41,468 nucleotides of DNA from Ureibacillus aquaedulcis (GCF_030418165.1 NZ_JAUHTQ010000022.1:1-41468), one strand, 5' to 3'; positions 25,316 to 34,314 are shown, counted from the stretch's first letter. Notes: a model not told the origin generated them from the sequence alone. Program-made: numbers and translations.

Positions 25316-26002
25316 GCGAAAGTAACGGGATTACCCAGCAAAAAGTTAAATAGGATGTAGCGAGTGGCAGAAGATGCAATACATGGGCAATTAAAAGTTC
25401 GCGAATTATTTAAACGCTTCAAGAGCAATATAAGACAGTACCAGTTAGTGCAAGTGCTTTGAACAAAAAAGTGCCATCCGGTTAGTAGGATTTATGGAAA
25501 ACGATGAAGATTTTAAGTACTTTAAAATAATTACTCGCTGCAAGTTGAAAAAAGTTTTATTCCGTACTTAATGGGAAAAGTTATACTGAAAGAAATAATT
25601 TAATCTGACTAATGGTTTTCTTAACTTTTCGTCATGGAAAACGAAAATTAAGAATATTATAACAAGAGCAATTTCGTTGCAATGCAGTTAAGAGCCGTGA
25701 TAGACTATGAGAAGCAATGGATACATTTTGTGCGAAGGCTCTTCACAAAACATGATGAAGAGTGCTTTTTTTTGAATTTAACGGTTTTATTCTATTTTTA
25801 TTTAGCTTTAAACATAAGAAGATGGGTAGAATGAACCGCTCGGCAAAGACCGGGCTTTCCCTTTCATATAAAATCGCTCTCTGATCAAAGACAGAGAATT
25901 ATTAAGTATCGGAAACGTTCCAAACTTAGGCTCGAAGTTTGCCGCATTTCATCTGAAAATGTAACCATTTGTCAACTTAAAGGAAAAAGGAGATTGAAGA
26001 GT
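25316..26002 (+). promoter_or_regulatory. Long cshA leader with attenuator-like alternative hairpins
   Basis: There are 687 bases without a gene. At 25620-25652 lies a 12-bp hairpin. AAGAGCC (25690-25696) is complementary to GGCTCTT (25737-25743), and the latter also forms the 5' arm of a terminator stem with GAAGAGTGC (25757-25765) followed by T8 (25766-25773). The two pairings exclude each other, which is the layout of a transcription attenuator. Downstream are further small repeats, CTCTG/CAGAG at about 25880 and GGAAACGTTCC at about 25910. A 32-codon frame from GTG 25364 has no ribosome site. DEAD-box helicase genes often have regulated long leaders, but the ligand or signal here is unknown. 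Confidence 0.55.
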
Positions 26003-27526
26003 TTGACAAATTTTTCAGAATTAAATATTAGCGAATCGACATTGCGTTCATTGAAACGTATGGGATTTGAAGAAGCGACACCAATCCAAGAAGGCACTAT
26101 TAAGTTTGCACTGGAAGGCCGTGACGTATTAGGTCAAGCGCAAACTGGTACTGGTAAAACTGCTGCTTTCGGAATACCACTAATTGAAAAAATTGACCCG
26201 AAAAACCCAAATATTCAAGCATTGATTATTGCCCCTACTCGTGAATTAGCAATCCAGGTTTCAGAAGAACTATATAAAATTGGTTATGATAAACGCGTTA
26301 AATTATTATCTGTATATGGTGGACAAGAAATCGGACGCCAAATTCGTGCGTTAAAAAATAAACCACAGATTATTGTAGGTACTCCTGGTCGTATCCAAGA
26401 TCATATTAACCGTCACACATTAAAGCTTGACCAAGTTCAAACACTTGTATTGGATGAAGCAGATGAAATGTTGAACATGGGCTTTATCGATGATATTAAT
26501 GCAATCTTGGAAAACGTTCCTGAAGAACGCCAAACATTGCTATTCTCGGCTACAATGCCGCCTGCAATCCGCAAAATTGCAACCAACTTCATGAAAAACC
26601 CTGAAGAAGTGAAAATCAAGTCAAAAGAAATGACAGTTGAGAATATTGAGCAATTTTTCGTAAAAGCTCAAGAACGCGAAAAGTTCGATGTATTAACTCG
26701 TATCTTAAACGTTCACCAACCAGAACTTGCAATCATTTTCGGTCGTACAAAACGCCGTGTTGATGAATTATCCCAAGCACTAAGTATTCGTGGATATGTT
26801 GCAGAAGGAATTCACGGTGACTTAAGCCAAGCAAAACGTATGTCTGTACTGCGTCAATTTAAAGAAAATAAAATCGACATCTTAGTTGCGACAGACGTAG
26901 CTGCACGTGGTCTTGATATTTCTGGTGTAACTCACGTATATAACTTTGACATTCCTCAAGATCCAGAGAGCTATGTTCACCGTATTGGCCGTACTGGCCG
27001 TGCTGGTAAATCAGGACTTGCAGTTACTTTCGTAACACCGCGTGAAATGGGTTACTTGCGTATTGTTGAAGAAACAACGAAAAAACGTATGACACCACTT
27101 CGTCCACCAAGTGAATCAGAAGCACTTGTTGGCCAACAAAAAGTTGCTATGGAAAAGTTGGTTGAAATCGTTCAAGCAAACGAATTAAATGACTATCGTA
27201 TTTTGGCGAATGAGTTATTGGAAGAACACAGTGCGGTTGATTTAGTAGCAGCGGCTATTAAATCGATGACAAAAGAGCCTGATGAGACACCGGTAACAAT
27301 TTCTGAAGAGCGTCCATTACCAGCTCGCAAAGAACGTTCAGGTGGTGGCCGTGGCCGTGGAGGAGACTCTCGCGGTGGTCGTCGTGACTTCGGTCGTGGC
27401 GGAAGAAGCGGCGGCGGTGCACGCCGTGACGGAGGTCGCAGAGAAGGCGGTCGTCGTGAAGGTGGCCGTAAAGAAGGAGATCGCCGACGTTCTTCTTCAA
27501 GTACACCACGCCGTCGTGAAGACTAA
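26003..27526 (+). CDS. cshA: DEAD-box ATP-dependent RNA helicase CshA
   Basis: A 507-residue DEAD-box helicase involved in ribosome assembly, cold adaptation and mRNA turnover. Motifs in order: ATPIQ (Q), AQTGTGKT (I), PTRELA (Ia), TPGR (Ib), DEAD (II), SAT (III), [11 protein letters not shown] (V) and HRIGRTGR (VI). A basic tail from about 440 to 507 is made of [14 protein letters not shown] repeats that bind RNA. The start is set at TTG 26003, which AAAAGGAG precedes by ten bases; a TTG nine bases upstream is too close to it. ydbS and ydbT follow, as in B. subtilis. A long structured leader suggests post-transcriptional control. Confidence 0.95.
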   Translation: MTNFSELNISESTLRSLKRMGFEEATPIQEGTIKFALEGRDVLGQAQTGTGKTAAFGIPLIEKIDPKNPNIQALIIAPTRELAIQVSEELYKIGYDKRVKLLSVYGGQEIGRQIRALKNKPQIIVGTPGRIQDHINRHTLKLDQVQTLVLDEADEMLNMGFIDDINAILENVPEERQTLLFSATMPPAIRKIATNFMKNPEEVKIKSKEMTVENIEQFFVKAQEREKFDVLTRILNVHQPELAIIFGRTKRRVDELSQALSIRGYVAEGIHGDLSQAKRMSVLRQFKENKIDILVATDVAARGLDISGVTHVYNFDIPQDPESYVHRIGRTGRAGKSGLAVTFVTPREMGYLRIVEETTKKRMTPLRPPSESEALVGQQKVAMEKLVEIVQANELNDYRILANELLEEHSAVDLVAAAIKSMTKEPDETPVTISEERPLPARKERSGGGRGRGGDSRGGRRDFGRGGRSGGGARRDGGRREGGRREGGRKEGDRRRSSSSTPRRRED

Positions 27527-27532
27527 TTAATT

Positions 27533-27563
27533 TAACAAAGTGCCCTTTAGGGGGCACTTTTTT
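27533..27563 (+). terminator. Terminator after cshA
   Basis: AAAGTGCCC with GGGCACTTT forms a 9-bp stem with a short TTTAG loop and ends in a T-run. Confidence 0.88.
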
Positions 27564-27664
27564 TGTGCATTTATCTGAATAGCTCTCCACACTATAAAAT
27601 TTTTTGAATAGATTGAAACAATTTTATATTTCATTCGTATAAGATGGAAAGAAGGGGTGATTTT

Positions 27665-28144
27665 GTGCGTGACCAATTAATTCATCAAATACCTAGAAAA
27701 GGTTTGACCGTATGGCGGTTATATGGCCTATTTAATACTTTAGTAGTAGCAGTTGCAATGGGGGTCGCATGTTTTCTGACGTTTCATTTTGATTGGCCCT
27801 CTTTTATTTTTTACATAGCAATTGCTCTCGCCCTTATCGTTGCCCTCACTTCCATCTGGCTATTTCCAAATATTCGCTGGGATCATTGGAGATATGAAGT
27901 TCGGGAGCATGAGATTGAAATTCAGAGCGGCCTTTTTATCGTCAAGCGGACCTTGATTCCGATGGTTCGTGTTCAGCATGTTGATACATCGCAAGGGCCA
28001 ATATTAAAAAAGTATGATTTGGCAAACATTTCGATTTCAACAGCCGCTACAACACATATTATCCCGATGTTAGTTACAAACGATGCGGACAGCTTGCGGT
28101 CCCGTATTTCAATCTTGGCAAGGGTGGCGGAAGATGATGTCTGA
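27665..28144 (+). CDS. ydbS: PH-domain membrane protein YdbS
   Basis: A 159-residue protein with two hydrophobic segments (about 22-45 and 50-70) followed by a bacterial PH (bPH2) domain (WRYEVREHEIEIQSGLFIVKRTLIPMVRVQHVDTSQGP, then FDLANISIST-like core). Length equals B. subtilis YdbS. The GTG start at 27665 has AAGGGGTG six bases upstream; a 5' in-frame ATG overlaps that site. YdbS and YdbT form a pair that in B. subtilis is linked to resistance against the amyloliquecidin/UCMB-type bacteriocin (weakly recalled) and to the membrane. Its stop overlaps the ydbT start. Confidence 0.88.
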   Translation: MRDQLIHQIPRKGLTVWRLYGLFNTLVVAVAMGVACFLTFHFDWPSFIFYIAIALALIVALTSIWLFPNIRWDHWRYEVREHEIEIQSGLFIVKRTLIPMVRVQHVDTSQGPILKKYDLANISISTAATTHIIPMLVTNDADSLRSRISILARVAEDDV

Positions 28145-29621
28145 GCAGCGTTTTAAATTGCATCCGGTTTCCGCAGTCGTTGATTTTGTTAAGGGGTTAA
28201 AGGATTTAATCATACCTTTTTTGATACTCTTTTTTGCAAACGGTTTTAATGTGAATTTCAATCCGGGGGATGGCAGCTTTTGGTCAAATCTCGTTCCTAT
28301 AGGTATCTTGCTGCTGGTTATTTTAGTTGGCCTCATCAATGGAATAATAAAGTGGTGGACGTTCGTGTATTGGTTCGAGGAAGAAGAGCTAAGAGTAGAG
28401 TATGGTTTGCTGGTCAAGAAGAAGCGCTATATTCCATTTGATCGAATTCAAAGCTTTAACTATAAAGAAGGCATCTTCCATAGACTATTTGGACTTGTCC
28501 AAGTAATGGTGGAAACAGCCGGCAGTACAAACGGCAAGCCTGAGGTTATTTTAACAGCTATAACAAAAGAGGCCGCAAACAAAATCGAACTTGTTACCCG
28601 CAAAAGAAATCTAGAAAAGCAGGAAATTGAACTGCGGGATGAATCAGTTGTACCGGTTGAGTCAACGCCAAAAACTGCAAGAATAATTCATAAGATGAAC
28701 ATAAAAGATTTAATCATACTTGCTACTACCTCCAGCAGTATGGGGGTTGTTATAGCCGGCGTTGCAGCGGTACTTTCCCAATTTGCGGAATTTATCCCCT
28801 TTGATTGGATATTTGAAGAGGTATCGCACTTTATTAAATTTGGATTTGTTATTGTATCACTAGCAATATTTGTATCGTTTTTATTCACGTGGGTTGTTGC
28901 TGTCGTTATTACATTTATTAATTATTATGATTTTACGGTGATAGAGGAAAACGAGCGTTTAACTATAACAAGAGGTTTACTGGAAAAAAAGAGAGTCACG
29001 ATTCCTCTAAACCGAATTCAAGCAATTAAAATTGTGGAGAACCCTTTAAGGCAAATGTTTGGATTTGCATCAGTAGCTGTAGAAAGTGCAAGTGGAGGAT
29101 TTGGAGGAGAAGAAAAGAAAATTACGCTCTTTCCATTAATCGGGAAAAAGAATCTATCTAATCCACTTCAAGATTTGTTTCCTCAGTTTGAGTGGCAGCC
29201 AACTTTGACCAAACCGCCTAAAAGAGCTAAGCATTTCTTTTATCGAATTGATTTTATTTGGCTCCTGCCGGCAATCGCACTATGCACGTATTTTTGGTTC
29301 CCGTATGGGATGTTGTCAGTACTGATTTTTATACCAGTAATACTGATCGGTTTATGGCAATTCAAAACAACGGGTTTTGCTATAAATCATAACCAATTGA
29401 CGATTCGTTATCGCATTTTTAGCCGAGTGACATTTATTGTGGAAAGAAAACGAATACAAGCTTTGGAGAGCAGGCAGAGTTATTTTCAAAAGAGAAAGAA
29501 AATCACTTCTCTCCAGGTAACGGTGATGTCTGGATTGACGGGAGCGAAAGCCAAAGCACCTAATTTAGAAAATGGGGCTGCAGAAGATATAATGAACTGG
29601 TTTGAAAAACCATCTATGTGA
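28137..29621 (+). CDS. ydbT: PH-domain membrane protein YdbT
   Basis: A 494-residue polytopic protein with three bacterial PH (bPH2) domains, each preceded by paired transmembrane helices. Repeats are visible as RVEYGLLVKKKRYIPFDRIQSF, RLTITRGLLEKKRVTIPLNRIQAI and TIRYRIFSRVTFIVERKRIQAL at roughly residues 80, 280 and 420. Length matches B. subtilis YdbT (493). The start overlaps the ydbS stop by eight bases, so the two are translationally coupled, and the tandem ATG at 28134 is an alternative start. The biochemical role is unknown, but a membrane complex with YdbS is likely. Confidence 0.9.
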   Translation: MSEQRFKLHPVSAVVDFVKGLKDLIIPFLILFFANGFNVNFNPGDGSFWSNLVPIGILLLVILVGLINGIIKWWTFVYWFEEEELRVEYGLLVKKKRYIPFDRIQSFNYKEGIFHRLFGLVQVMVETAGSTNGKPEVILTAITKEAANKIELVTRKRNLEKQEIELRDESVVPVESTPKTARIIHKMNIKDLIILATTSSSMGVVIAGVAAVLSQFAEFIPFDWIFEEVSHFIKFGFVIVSLAIFVSFLFTWVVAVVITFINYYDFTVIEENERLTITRGLLEKKRVTIPLNRIQAIKIVENPLRQMFGFASVAVESASGGFGGEEKKITLFPLIGKKNLSNPLQDLFPQFEWQPTLTKPPKRAKHFFYRIDFIWLLPAIALCTYFWFPYGMLSVLIFIPVILIGLWQFKTTGFAINHNQLTIRYRIFSRVTFIVERKRIQALESRQSYFQKRKKITSLQVTVMSGLTGAKAKAPNLENGAAEDIMNWFEKPSM

Positions 29622-29640
29622 ACTTTGATGGAACATAGTA

Positions 29641-29675
29641 AAAGGCAATCTCAACTATAGAGAGATTGCCTTTTT
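29641..29675. terminator. Bidirectional terminator ydbT/rhomboid
   Basis: AAAGGCAATCTC (29641-29652) pairs with GAGATTGCCTTT (29662-29673) with A- and T-runs on both sides. It serves ydbT and the convergent rhomboid gene. Confidence 0.9.
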
Positions 29676-29679
29676 CGTA

Positions 29680-30285
29680 TTATTTTTGTCTCCATCGAAT
29701 AATATTCTTTGGCGAGAAATAGGATAAACCAAGTAAGAAACCGGTAATCAAGCCGCCTATATGCCCTGTAACATTAATGTTGGGGGATATAAACGTAATA
29801 ATCACACTAATAATAATAAGGGGCATAATTACTTGCTTTAACTGTGGCATGGTGCGGCGTGTATAGTAGACAAGCGCTGCAAAGGCACCAAATATGCCAT
29901 AAATCGCTCCACTTGCCCCGACGCTGGCATACATACCGTCCTGCATTACATATGTAGCCATATTGCCAAAAATGCCAGCTAGGAAGTAAATCGTCAAAAA
30001 TCGCATCTTTCCAGCGATTTTTTCAAGCTCAGGACCAAATAAGAATAACGAAAACATATTAAATAACACATGCATGAAGCTGGCGTGAAGAAATAAGGAT
30101 GTTATAATCCGCCACCATTGGCCATCGCCTATTAAGTAATTCACACTTGCGCCTGAGTAAAAAATTTCATCACCGATATTAGGCAGCATTGTTATAATAT
30201 AGACGATGAAATTTATCGCAATAATCGTTGATACAACTGGATATAGCTTTAAAAACTGATTGAAATTTTCTCTACGAATAAACAT
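29680..30285 (-). CDS. Rhomboid family intramembrane serine protease (YdcA-like)
   Basis: A 201-residue six-helix rhomboid. The catalytic serine is in VGASGAIYG (about residues 121-129), the catalytic histidine in TGHIGGLITGF near residue 173, and the HASFMHVLFNMFSLFLFGPELE segment contains the conserved His/Asn of TM2. It cleaves substrates within the membrane; substrates unknown. It matches B. subtilis YdcA in length and position, divergent from acpS. GAGGTG precedes ATG 30285 by about six bases. Confidence 0.92.
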   Translation of the reverse strand: MFIRRENFNQFLKLYPVVSTIIAINFIVYIITMLPNIGDEIFYSGASVNYLIGDGQWWRIITSLFLHASFMHVLFNMFSLFLFGPELEKIAGKMRFLTIYFLAGIFGNMATYVMQDGMYASVGASGAIYGIFGAFAALVYYTRRTMPQLKQVIMPLIIISVIITFISPNINVTGHIGGLITGFLLGLSYFSPKNIIRWRQK

Positions 30286-30351
30286 GTATTCACCTCATAT
30301 CTAAGGATATTATACATTGTATTTTATTAATAATAAAAGGAGAACTTCCAT

Positions 30352-30705
30352 ATGATAAAAGGAATTGGACTAGATATAGCAGAAATCCCAAGAATTAAGA
30401 AAGCAATGGATCGTTCGGAAAAATTTGAACAAAGAATTCTATCCGAACGGGAACTGAAACTATTTTACCAACTATCCGAACTAAGAAAAGTTGAATTTTT
30501 GGCGGGGAGGTTTGCAGCGAAGGAGGCATTTTCTAAAGCGAATGGTACAGGCATAGGAAAAGGTTGCGAGTTTCACCAGATTGAGGTATTAAAAGATGAC
30601 TTAGGAAAGCCAACTTTATTTTTCGACGGAGAATCAGTGAGTGGACATGTCAGCATCACACATACAAAAGAGTATGCAGCAGCTCAAGTTATACTAATGC
30701 AATAG
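30352..30705 (+). CDS. acpS: Holo-[acyl-carrier-protein] synthase
   Basis: A 117-residue phosphopantetheinyl transferase that transfers 4'-phosphopantetheine from CoA to apo-ACP, essential for fatty acid synthesis. Signature motifs are GIGLDIAEI (D8) at the N-terminus and GRFAAKEAFSKANGTGIG (E58 region), and HVSITHTKEYAAAQ near the C-terminus. AAAAGGAG precedes ATG. It begins the acpS-ydcC-alr-ndoA array that is conserved in Bacillales. A small hairpin TAGCTGTA/TACAGCTA follows the stop without a U-tract. Confidence 0.96.
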   Translation: MIKGIGLDIAEIPRIKKAMDRSEKFEQRILSERELKLFYQLSELRKVEFLAGRFAAKEAFSKANGTGIGKGCEFHQIEVLKDDLGKPTLFFDGESVSGHVSITHTKEYAAAQVILMQ

Positions 30706-30850
30706 CTGTAATGTAAAATACAGCTAACCAGAATCTATAGTAATAGGTGATTAATAATTTGTTAAGTTGTCCAAAAGTGATAGCATAAAGTTATCCATCC
30801 ACTCATATATTTGACGTATCGGAGCTGAAAGTAGAAGAAAGGATGGAGTT

Positions 30851-31864
30851 TTGCGACACAAATTAATCTTATTTTTTGTCATGTTGTTGGGAGTGCTAAT
30901 GCTTGCAGCTTGTGGGGGAGGTTCACAAGAAGATGTTCTACAAGATCTAAATGATAAGTGGAACGATGTAAAAGGATATGAGCTCGATGCCACAATGGAA
31001 ATCAAAACAGGTACTGAACCACGAGTTTATGATGTAAATGTATGGCATACTGAACCGGAATTTTACCGTGTGAAAGTAACTCAGCAAGGCGAAGATGTTA
31101 CACAGATGATTATTCGGAATGATGAAGGGGTATTTGTAGTAACGCCTTCTCTTAGAAAAACGTACAAGTTCCAAAGCGAATGGCCGAAACAAAATAGCCA
31201 AGCCTATCTGATTGGTGCGTTAGCGGAAGACTTATTGGCTGATGAAGGTGCAACAATGGAGGAAGATGATAAGAACTATATCTTCACTGCAGCAACTCGG
31301 AATAATCATAAGAGTATTATGCCTACGCAAAAAATTGTTGTGGACAAGAAAACAATGCTGCCTACTTCTGTTTCAGTAGTCAACGAAGCACAAGAAGAAC
31401 AAATGGTGATTACGTTTAAAAATATTGATCTAGGAATGCAGCATAAGAAAAGTGAATATGCAGTAGAAAACTTCTCTGAGTCAAGTGAAGAAGAAAAAGC
31501 CAGCGCAAGTGCGGATGTTCCAACTGAGTTCCAAACTTATTATCCAAATTTAAATTGGGACAATACAAAACTGGCAGATGAAGAAGCAGTGATGGAAAAT
31601 GGAACAGAACGCGTCATTTTAACTTTCGAAGGTGAAAAATCATTTACACTCGTTCAACAACCTGTTGAATACGGTGAAACAGCAACCCTTCCGGTATATG
31701 CACCTGGTGATCCGGCAGATTTAGGCTTTACGATTGGTGCGATTACCGAAAATTCGATTAGTTGGGAACGCGATGGTGTATCATTCTTTGTGGCTTCTAA
31801 TACATTGACACAAGAGGAAATGGTAGAAGTTGCTGCATCTGTTACGACAGGGGGATTAAAATAA
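30851..31864 (+). CDS. ydcC: YdcC-like lipoprotein (LolA/outer membrane lipoprotein-sorting fold)
   Basis: A 337-residue lipoprotein with a type II signal (LMLAAC, C21) and a LolA/LolB-like beta-fold also found in B. subtilis YdcC. Segments such as VYDVNVWHTEPEFYRVKV and IRNDEGVFVVTPSLRKTYKFQSEWP are typical. It is anchored on the outer face of the membrane; function in Gram-positives is unresolved. The start is TTG 30851 with AAAGGATGGAG just upstream. Position between acpS and alr is as in B. subtilis. Confidence 0.88.
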   Translation: MRHKLILFFVMLLGVLMLAACGGGSQEDVLQDLNDKWNDVKGYELDATMEIKTGTEPRVYDVNVWHTEPEFYRVKVTQQGEDVTQMIIRNDEGVFVVTPSLRKTYKFQSEWPKQNSQAYLIGALAEDLLADEGATMEEDDKNYIFTAATRNNHKSIMPTQKIVVDKKTMLPTSVSVVNEAQEEQMVITFKNIDLGMQHKKSEYAVENFSESSEEEKASASADVPTEFQTYYPNLNWDNTKLADEEAVMENGTERVILTFEGEKSFTLVQQPVEYGETATLPVYAPGDPADLGFTIGAITENSISWERDGVSFFVASNTLTQEEMVEVAASVTTGGLK

Positions 31865-31913
31865 AATCAATACTATATAAGTATTTGATTTAAGATATAC
31901 AATTATAAAATTT

Positions 31914-31966
31914 GAGAGGTTAGTCTTCGATGGTGGCCAAATGCACTCTCTAAGACTAACGCTCTC
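31914..31966 (+). promoter_or_regulatory. 14-bp hairpin between ydcC and alr
   Basis: GAGAG-GTTAGTCTT (31914-31927) pairs with AAGACTAAC-G-CTCTC (31952-31966), with a single bulge, and is followed by pyrimidine-rich DNA. It may be a weak terminator of ydcC or a leader structure of alr, whose start lies about 120 bases downstream. Confidence 0.45.
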
Positions 31967-32084
31967 TTCATTTCTTTCAAAATAAAAGTGGTGGACAAGA
32001 ACACTTATTAAAAATAAAATAAAAATAAAATTGATATTTACAAAAATTTGAAGTTTATAAACACTAAAAGAGGGAATATCAAAA

Positions 32085-33206
32085 ATGCAAAACAAAAAGC
32101 ACTTCCGACCAACCAAAGCCATCATCAATTTAGATGCAATAAAATACAATGTTAGTCAATTAAAAGAATATTTAAAACCTGAAGTTCAAATAATGGCTGT
32201 AGTAAAGGCTAATGCCTACGGACATGGAGATGTTGAAGTAGCGGCGGCAGCTATTGAATCGGGTGCAACCATGTTAGCGGTAGCAACCCCGGAAGAAGCC
32301 CTGCATCTTCGAAAAGCATTCCCTGATATTGATCTATTAATTTTAGGTTATGCGCCAGTATCGTTTGCCCCTTTTGCTGCAACTGAAAATATAACTCTAA
32401 CTGTATTTTCACTTGAATGGGTGCAGCAAGTTAAAGAGTTAAGCCTATCACATCCTTTAAAATTACATATTAAGGTTGATACAGGGATGGGGAGGATAGG
32501 CGTCACCCAAATAGACGATCTACGAAACCTATATAATGAAATTACAGTTTCCGGAAAGTTGCTTGTGGATGGAATTTTTACACACTTTGCTACGGCAGAT
32601 GAAGAGGATGATTCTTATTTCCACCATCAAGTTAGTAGATTTGAAGAGTTTTTAAGTTCCCTGCCAAAAAAGCCGAGACTAGTGCATGCAGCAAATACAG
32701 CAACGATGCTAGTAAAAGATCAAACTCTTCAATATGATGCGGTAAGGTTTGGCATTTCAATGTATGGTCTAGCACCTTCTGATTATGTTAAAACAAAATT
32801 ACCTTTCCCATTGCAAGCTGCTTTCTCATTAGAAACAGAACTTATTGAGGTAAAGAAAGTCCAGGCTGGTCAATCGATTGGCTATGGAGCAGCCTTTACA
32901 GCATCAGAGCCGTCATTCATAGGGACAATCCCTATTGGATATGCTGACGGTTTAATTCGAAAATATAGTGGCCAACATGTATTAGTAGATGGCATACGAG
33001 TACCGATCATCGGAAGAATTTGTATGGATCAATGTATGTTACTACTACCAACTGCATATAATATAGGTGAAAAAGTAACTTTAATTGGAAAACAAGAAGA
33101 AGAAGAAATTACAATCGATGAATGGGCTAAAAAAGGGGATACAATTAACTACGAGGTTCCTTGTATCATTACTTCGAGAGTCCCTAGAATCTACTACAAA
33201 AAATAG
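32085..33206 (+). CDS. alr: Alanine racemase
   Basis: A 373-residue PLP enzyme interconverting L- and D-alanine, providing D-Ala for Ddl. The PLP lysine is K41 in AVVKANAYGHG. DTGMGRIGV, the catalytic tyrosine region SIGYGAAFTA, IGYADGL and GRICMDQ are all present. AGAGGG precedes ATG. Together with ddl, murF and murB in this window it covers several cytoplasmic peptidoglycan steps. The array order is as in B. subtilis. Confidence 0.97.
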   Translation: MQNKKHFRPTKAIINLDAIKYNVSQLKEYLKPEVQIMAVVKANAYGHGDVEVAAAAIESGATMLAVATPEEALHLRKAFPDIDLLILGYAPVSFAPFAATENITLTVFSLEWVQQVKELSLSHPLKLHIKVDTGMGRIGVTQIDDLRNLYNEITVSGKLLVDGIFTHFATADEEDDSYFHHQVSRFEEFLSSLPKKPRLVHAANTATMLVKDQTLQYDAVRFGISMYGLAPSDYVKTKLPFPLQAAFSLETELIEVKKVQAGQSIGYGAAFTASEPSFIGTIPIGYADGLIRKYSGQHVLVDGIRVPIIGRICMDQCMLLLPTAYNIGEKVTLIGKQEEEEITIDEWAKKGDTINYEVPCIITSRVPRIYYKK

Positions 33207-33285
33207 TAAAATGCGACAAATACTTCAACAAAAACCGATAAAATTACATGGATAGCCAGATTTTTTAATAATTATCTTTTCAACA

Positions 33286-33301
33286 TATCATTTCGATGAT
33301 A
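33286..33301. promoter_or_regulatory. Palindrome in the promoter region of ndoAI
   Basis: TATCAT-TTCG-ATGATA is a perfect 6-bp inverted repeat. It overlaps the spacer and -10 of a possible promoter (TTTTCA, 17 bases, TAGAAT ending near 33305). It could be an operator of the toxin-antitoxin unit. Confidence 0.35.
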
Positions 33302-33349
33302 GAATGAGAAATGAATTGAAATGGTACGGTTTTTGTGGAGGTGCTTGTT

Positions 33350-33631
33350 TTGTACGCGAAAAAAGTAGAAGAAGTAAAGGAAGTATTGGAACTTCCTCAA
33401 GAGTTGTTAATGGCATTTAATACACTTGAGCAAAAATCACGAGATAGTGAAAGCTTTGTTTATATTTCATCTCGTCGATTGTCTACGCACAAGCAACCAA
33501 ATCAAATACGGGAAGCTTTAATGAAAGGCTATGTGGAAATGTCGCAGATCAACCTGAATATTTGTAGCGAATGTCTACATGCAGAGTATGAAGCGGAACA
33601 TATGGTAGAGCGTCTCGTAAGCGGGGGATGA
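33350..33631 (+). CDS. ndoAI: Antitoxin EndoAI (MazE-type)
   Basis: A 93-residue antitoxin, same length as B. subtilis NdoAI. The C-terminal toxin-binding half ([17 protein letters not shown] ... [12 protein letters not shown]) is well conserved. The N-terminal ribbon-helix-helix half is divergent: where Bacillus has the RSRNELI helix, this protein has [14 protein letters not shown], and it carries two cysteines, C75 and C78. It neutralises the NdoA endoribonuclease. The start is TTG 33350 with GGAGGTG six bases upstream. Only four bases separate it from ndoA, so the two are cotranslated. Confidence 0.88.
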   Translation: MYAKKVEEVKEVLELPQELLMAFNTLEQKSRDSESFVYISSRRLSTHKQPNQIREALMKGYVEMSQINLNICSECLHAEYEAEHMVERLVSGG

Positions 33632-33635
33632 CATT

Positions 33636-33986
33636 TTGATTGTGAAACGAGGGGACGTGTTTTTTGCAGATCTCTCACCAGTTGTGGGATCTGAACAAGG
33701 CGGTACGAGGCCCGTATTAATCCTTCAAAACGATATTGGTAATCGATTTAGTCCAACTGTAATCATCGCCGCGATTACTGCGCAAATTCAAAAGGCAAAA
33801 TTGCCGACTCATGTCGAAATCGATGCTAAGAAGTATGGTTTCGAACGAAATTCGGTAATTTTGCTTGAACAATTGCGTACTATAGACAAGTCTAGGTTGA
33901 CGGATCGTATTACTCAATTGGATGAAGAGCTTATGGAAAAAGTGGACGTTGCGCTGGAAATAAGCCTAGGATTATTGAAATTTTAA
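33636..33986 (+). CDS. ndoA: Endoribonuclease toxin EndoA (MazF-type)
   Basis: A 116-residue MazF/PemK-family mRNA interferase that cuts single-stranded RNA (UACAU in B. subtilis). It is nearly identical to Endo[36 protein letters not shown], with the catalytic arginine in GGTRP and the conserved threonine in AAITAQ. The TTG start follows GGGGGATG and matches the TTG used in B. subtilis. A terminator follows, separating it from the rsb genes. Confidence 0.96.
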   Translation: MIVKRGDVFFADLSPVVGSEQGGTRPVLILQNDIGNRFSPTVIIAAITAQIQKAKLPTHVEIDAKKYGFERNSVILLEQLRTIDKSRLTDRITQLDEELMEKVDVALEISLGLLKF

Positions 33987-34004
33987 TACATAAAATGTAA
34001 AGGT

Positions 34005-34044
34005 ATGACCTAAGAACTAAATCTTTTGGGTCATTCTTTTTTTT
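34005..34044 (+). terminator. Terminator after ndoA
   Basis: ATGACC (34005-34010) pairs with GGTCAT (34029-34034), extended by a T-G pair, then a T-rich tract. Confidence 0.7.
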
Positions 34045-34093
34045 AACCTTTTTGTTGAAAACGGTATTGTTAAAAGAGTATTGGTTCGGATAT

Positions 34094-34135
34094 TTGTTAA
34101 ATTATGGTAAAACGCAGTATAATATCACCATAATT
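34094..34135 (+). promoter_or_regulatory. Distal promoter with embedded 9-bp inverted repeat upstream of rsbT
   Basis: TTGTTA (34094-34099), 18 bases, TATAAT (34118-34123). A perfect repeat AATTATGGT (34100-34108) and ACCATAATT (34127-34135) surrounds the -10, an arrangement expected for a repressor site. It lies about 190 bases upstream of rsbT. Confidence 0.55.
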
Positions 34136-34205
34136 AACTTTCCTTTTGGAAGGATTTGTTAGCTATAATATTTTCAAAATATTTAGTCTATTTATCACTC
34201 TAGCT

Positions 34206-34235
34206 TTGATATTAAGATATTTGATAATATATAAT
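34206..34235 (+). promoter_or_regulatory. Proximal sigma-A promoter upstream of rsbT
   Basis: TTGATA (34206-34211), 18 bases, TATAAT (34230-34235), about 80 bases before rsbT. Another palindrome ATATTTTCAAAATAT lies at 34168-34182. The 328-base gap 33987-34314 holds no rsbR or rsbS and no recognisable remnants of them. Confidence 0.55.
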
Positions 34236-34314
34236 AGAATTATTAACTTATATACATATTGAGAAATTATAATATGCGTTCCGTTAATTTCATTTGCATA
34301 ATGGGGGTGCAGTG

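Noticed and set aside
25364..25462. 32-codon frame from GTG with a plausible amino acid mix
   Set aside because: No ribosome site and no supporting terminator; it may be a relic but cannot be supported.
25822..25884. 20-codon leader peptide upstream of cshA
   Set aside because: The only candidate ribosome site is weak and too close; no clear role.
27342..27530. Repeats in the 3' end of cshA as a possible DNA repeat array
   Set aside because: The repeats are explained by the Gly/Arg-rich RNA-binding tail of the helicase.
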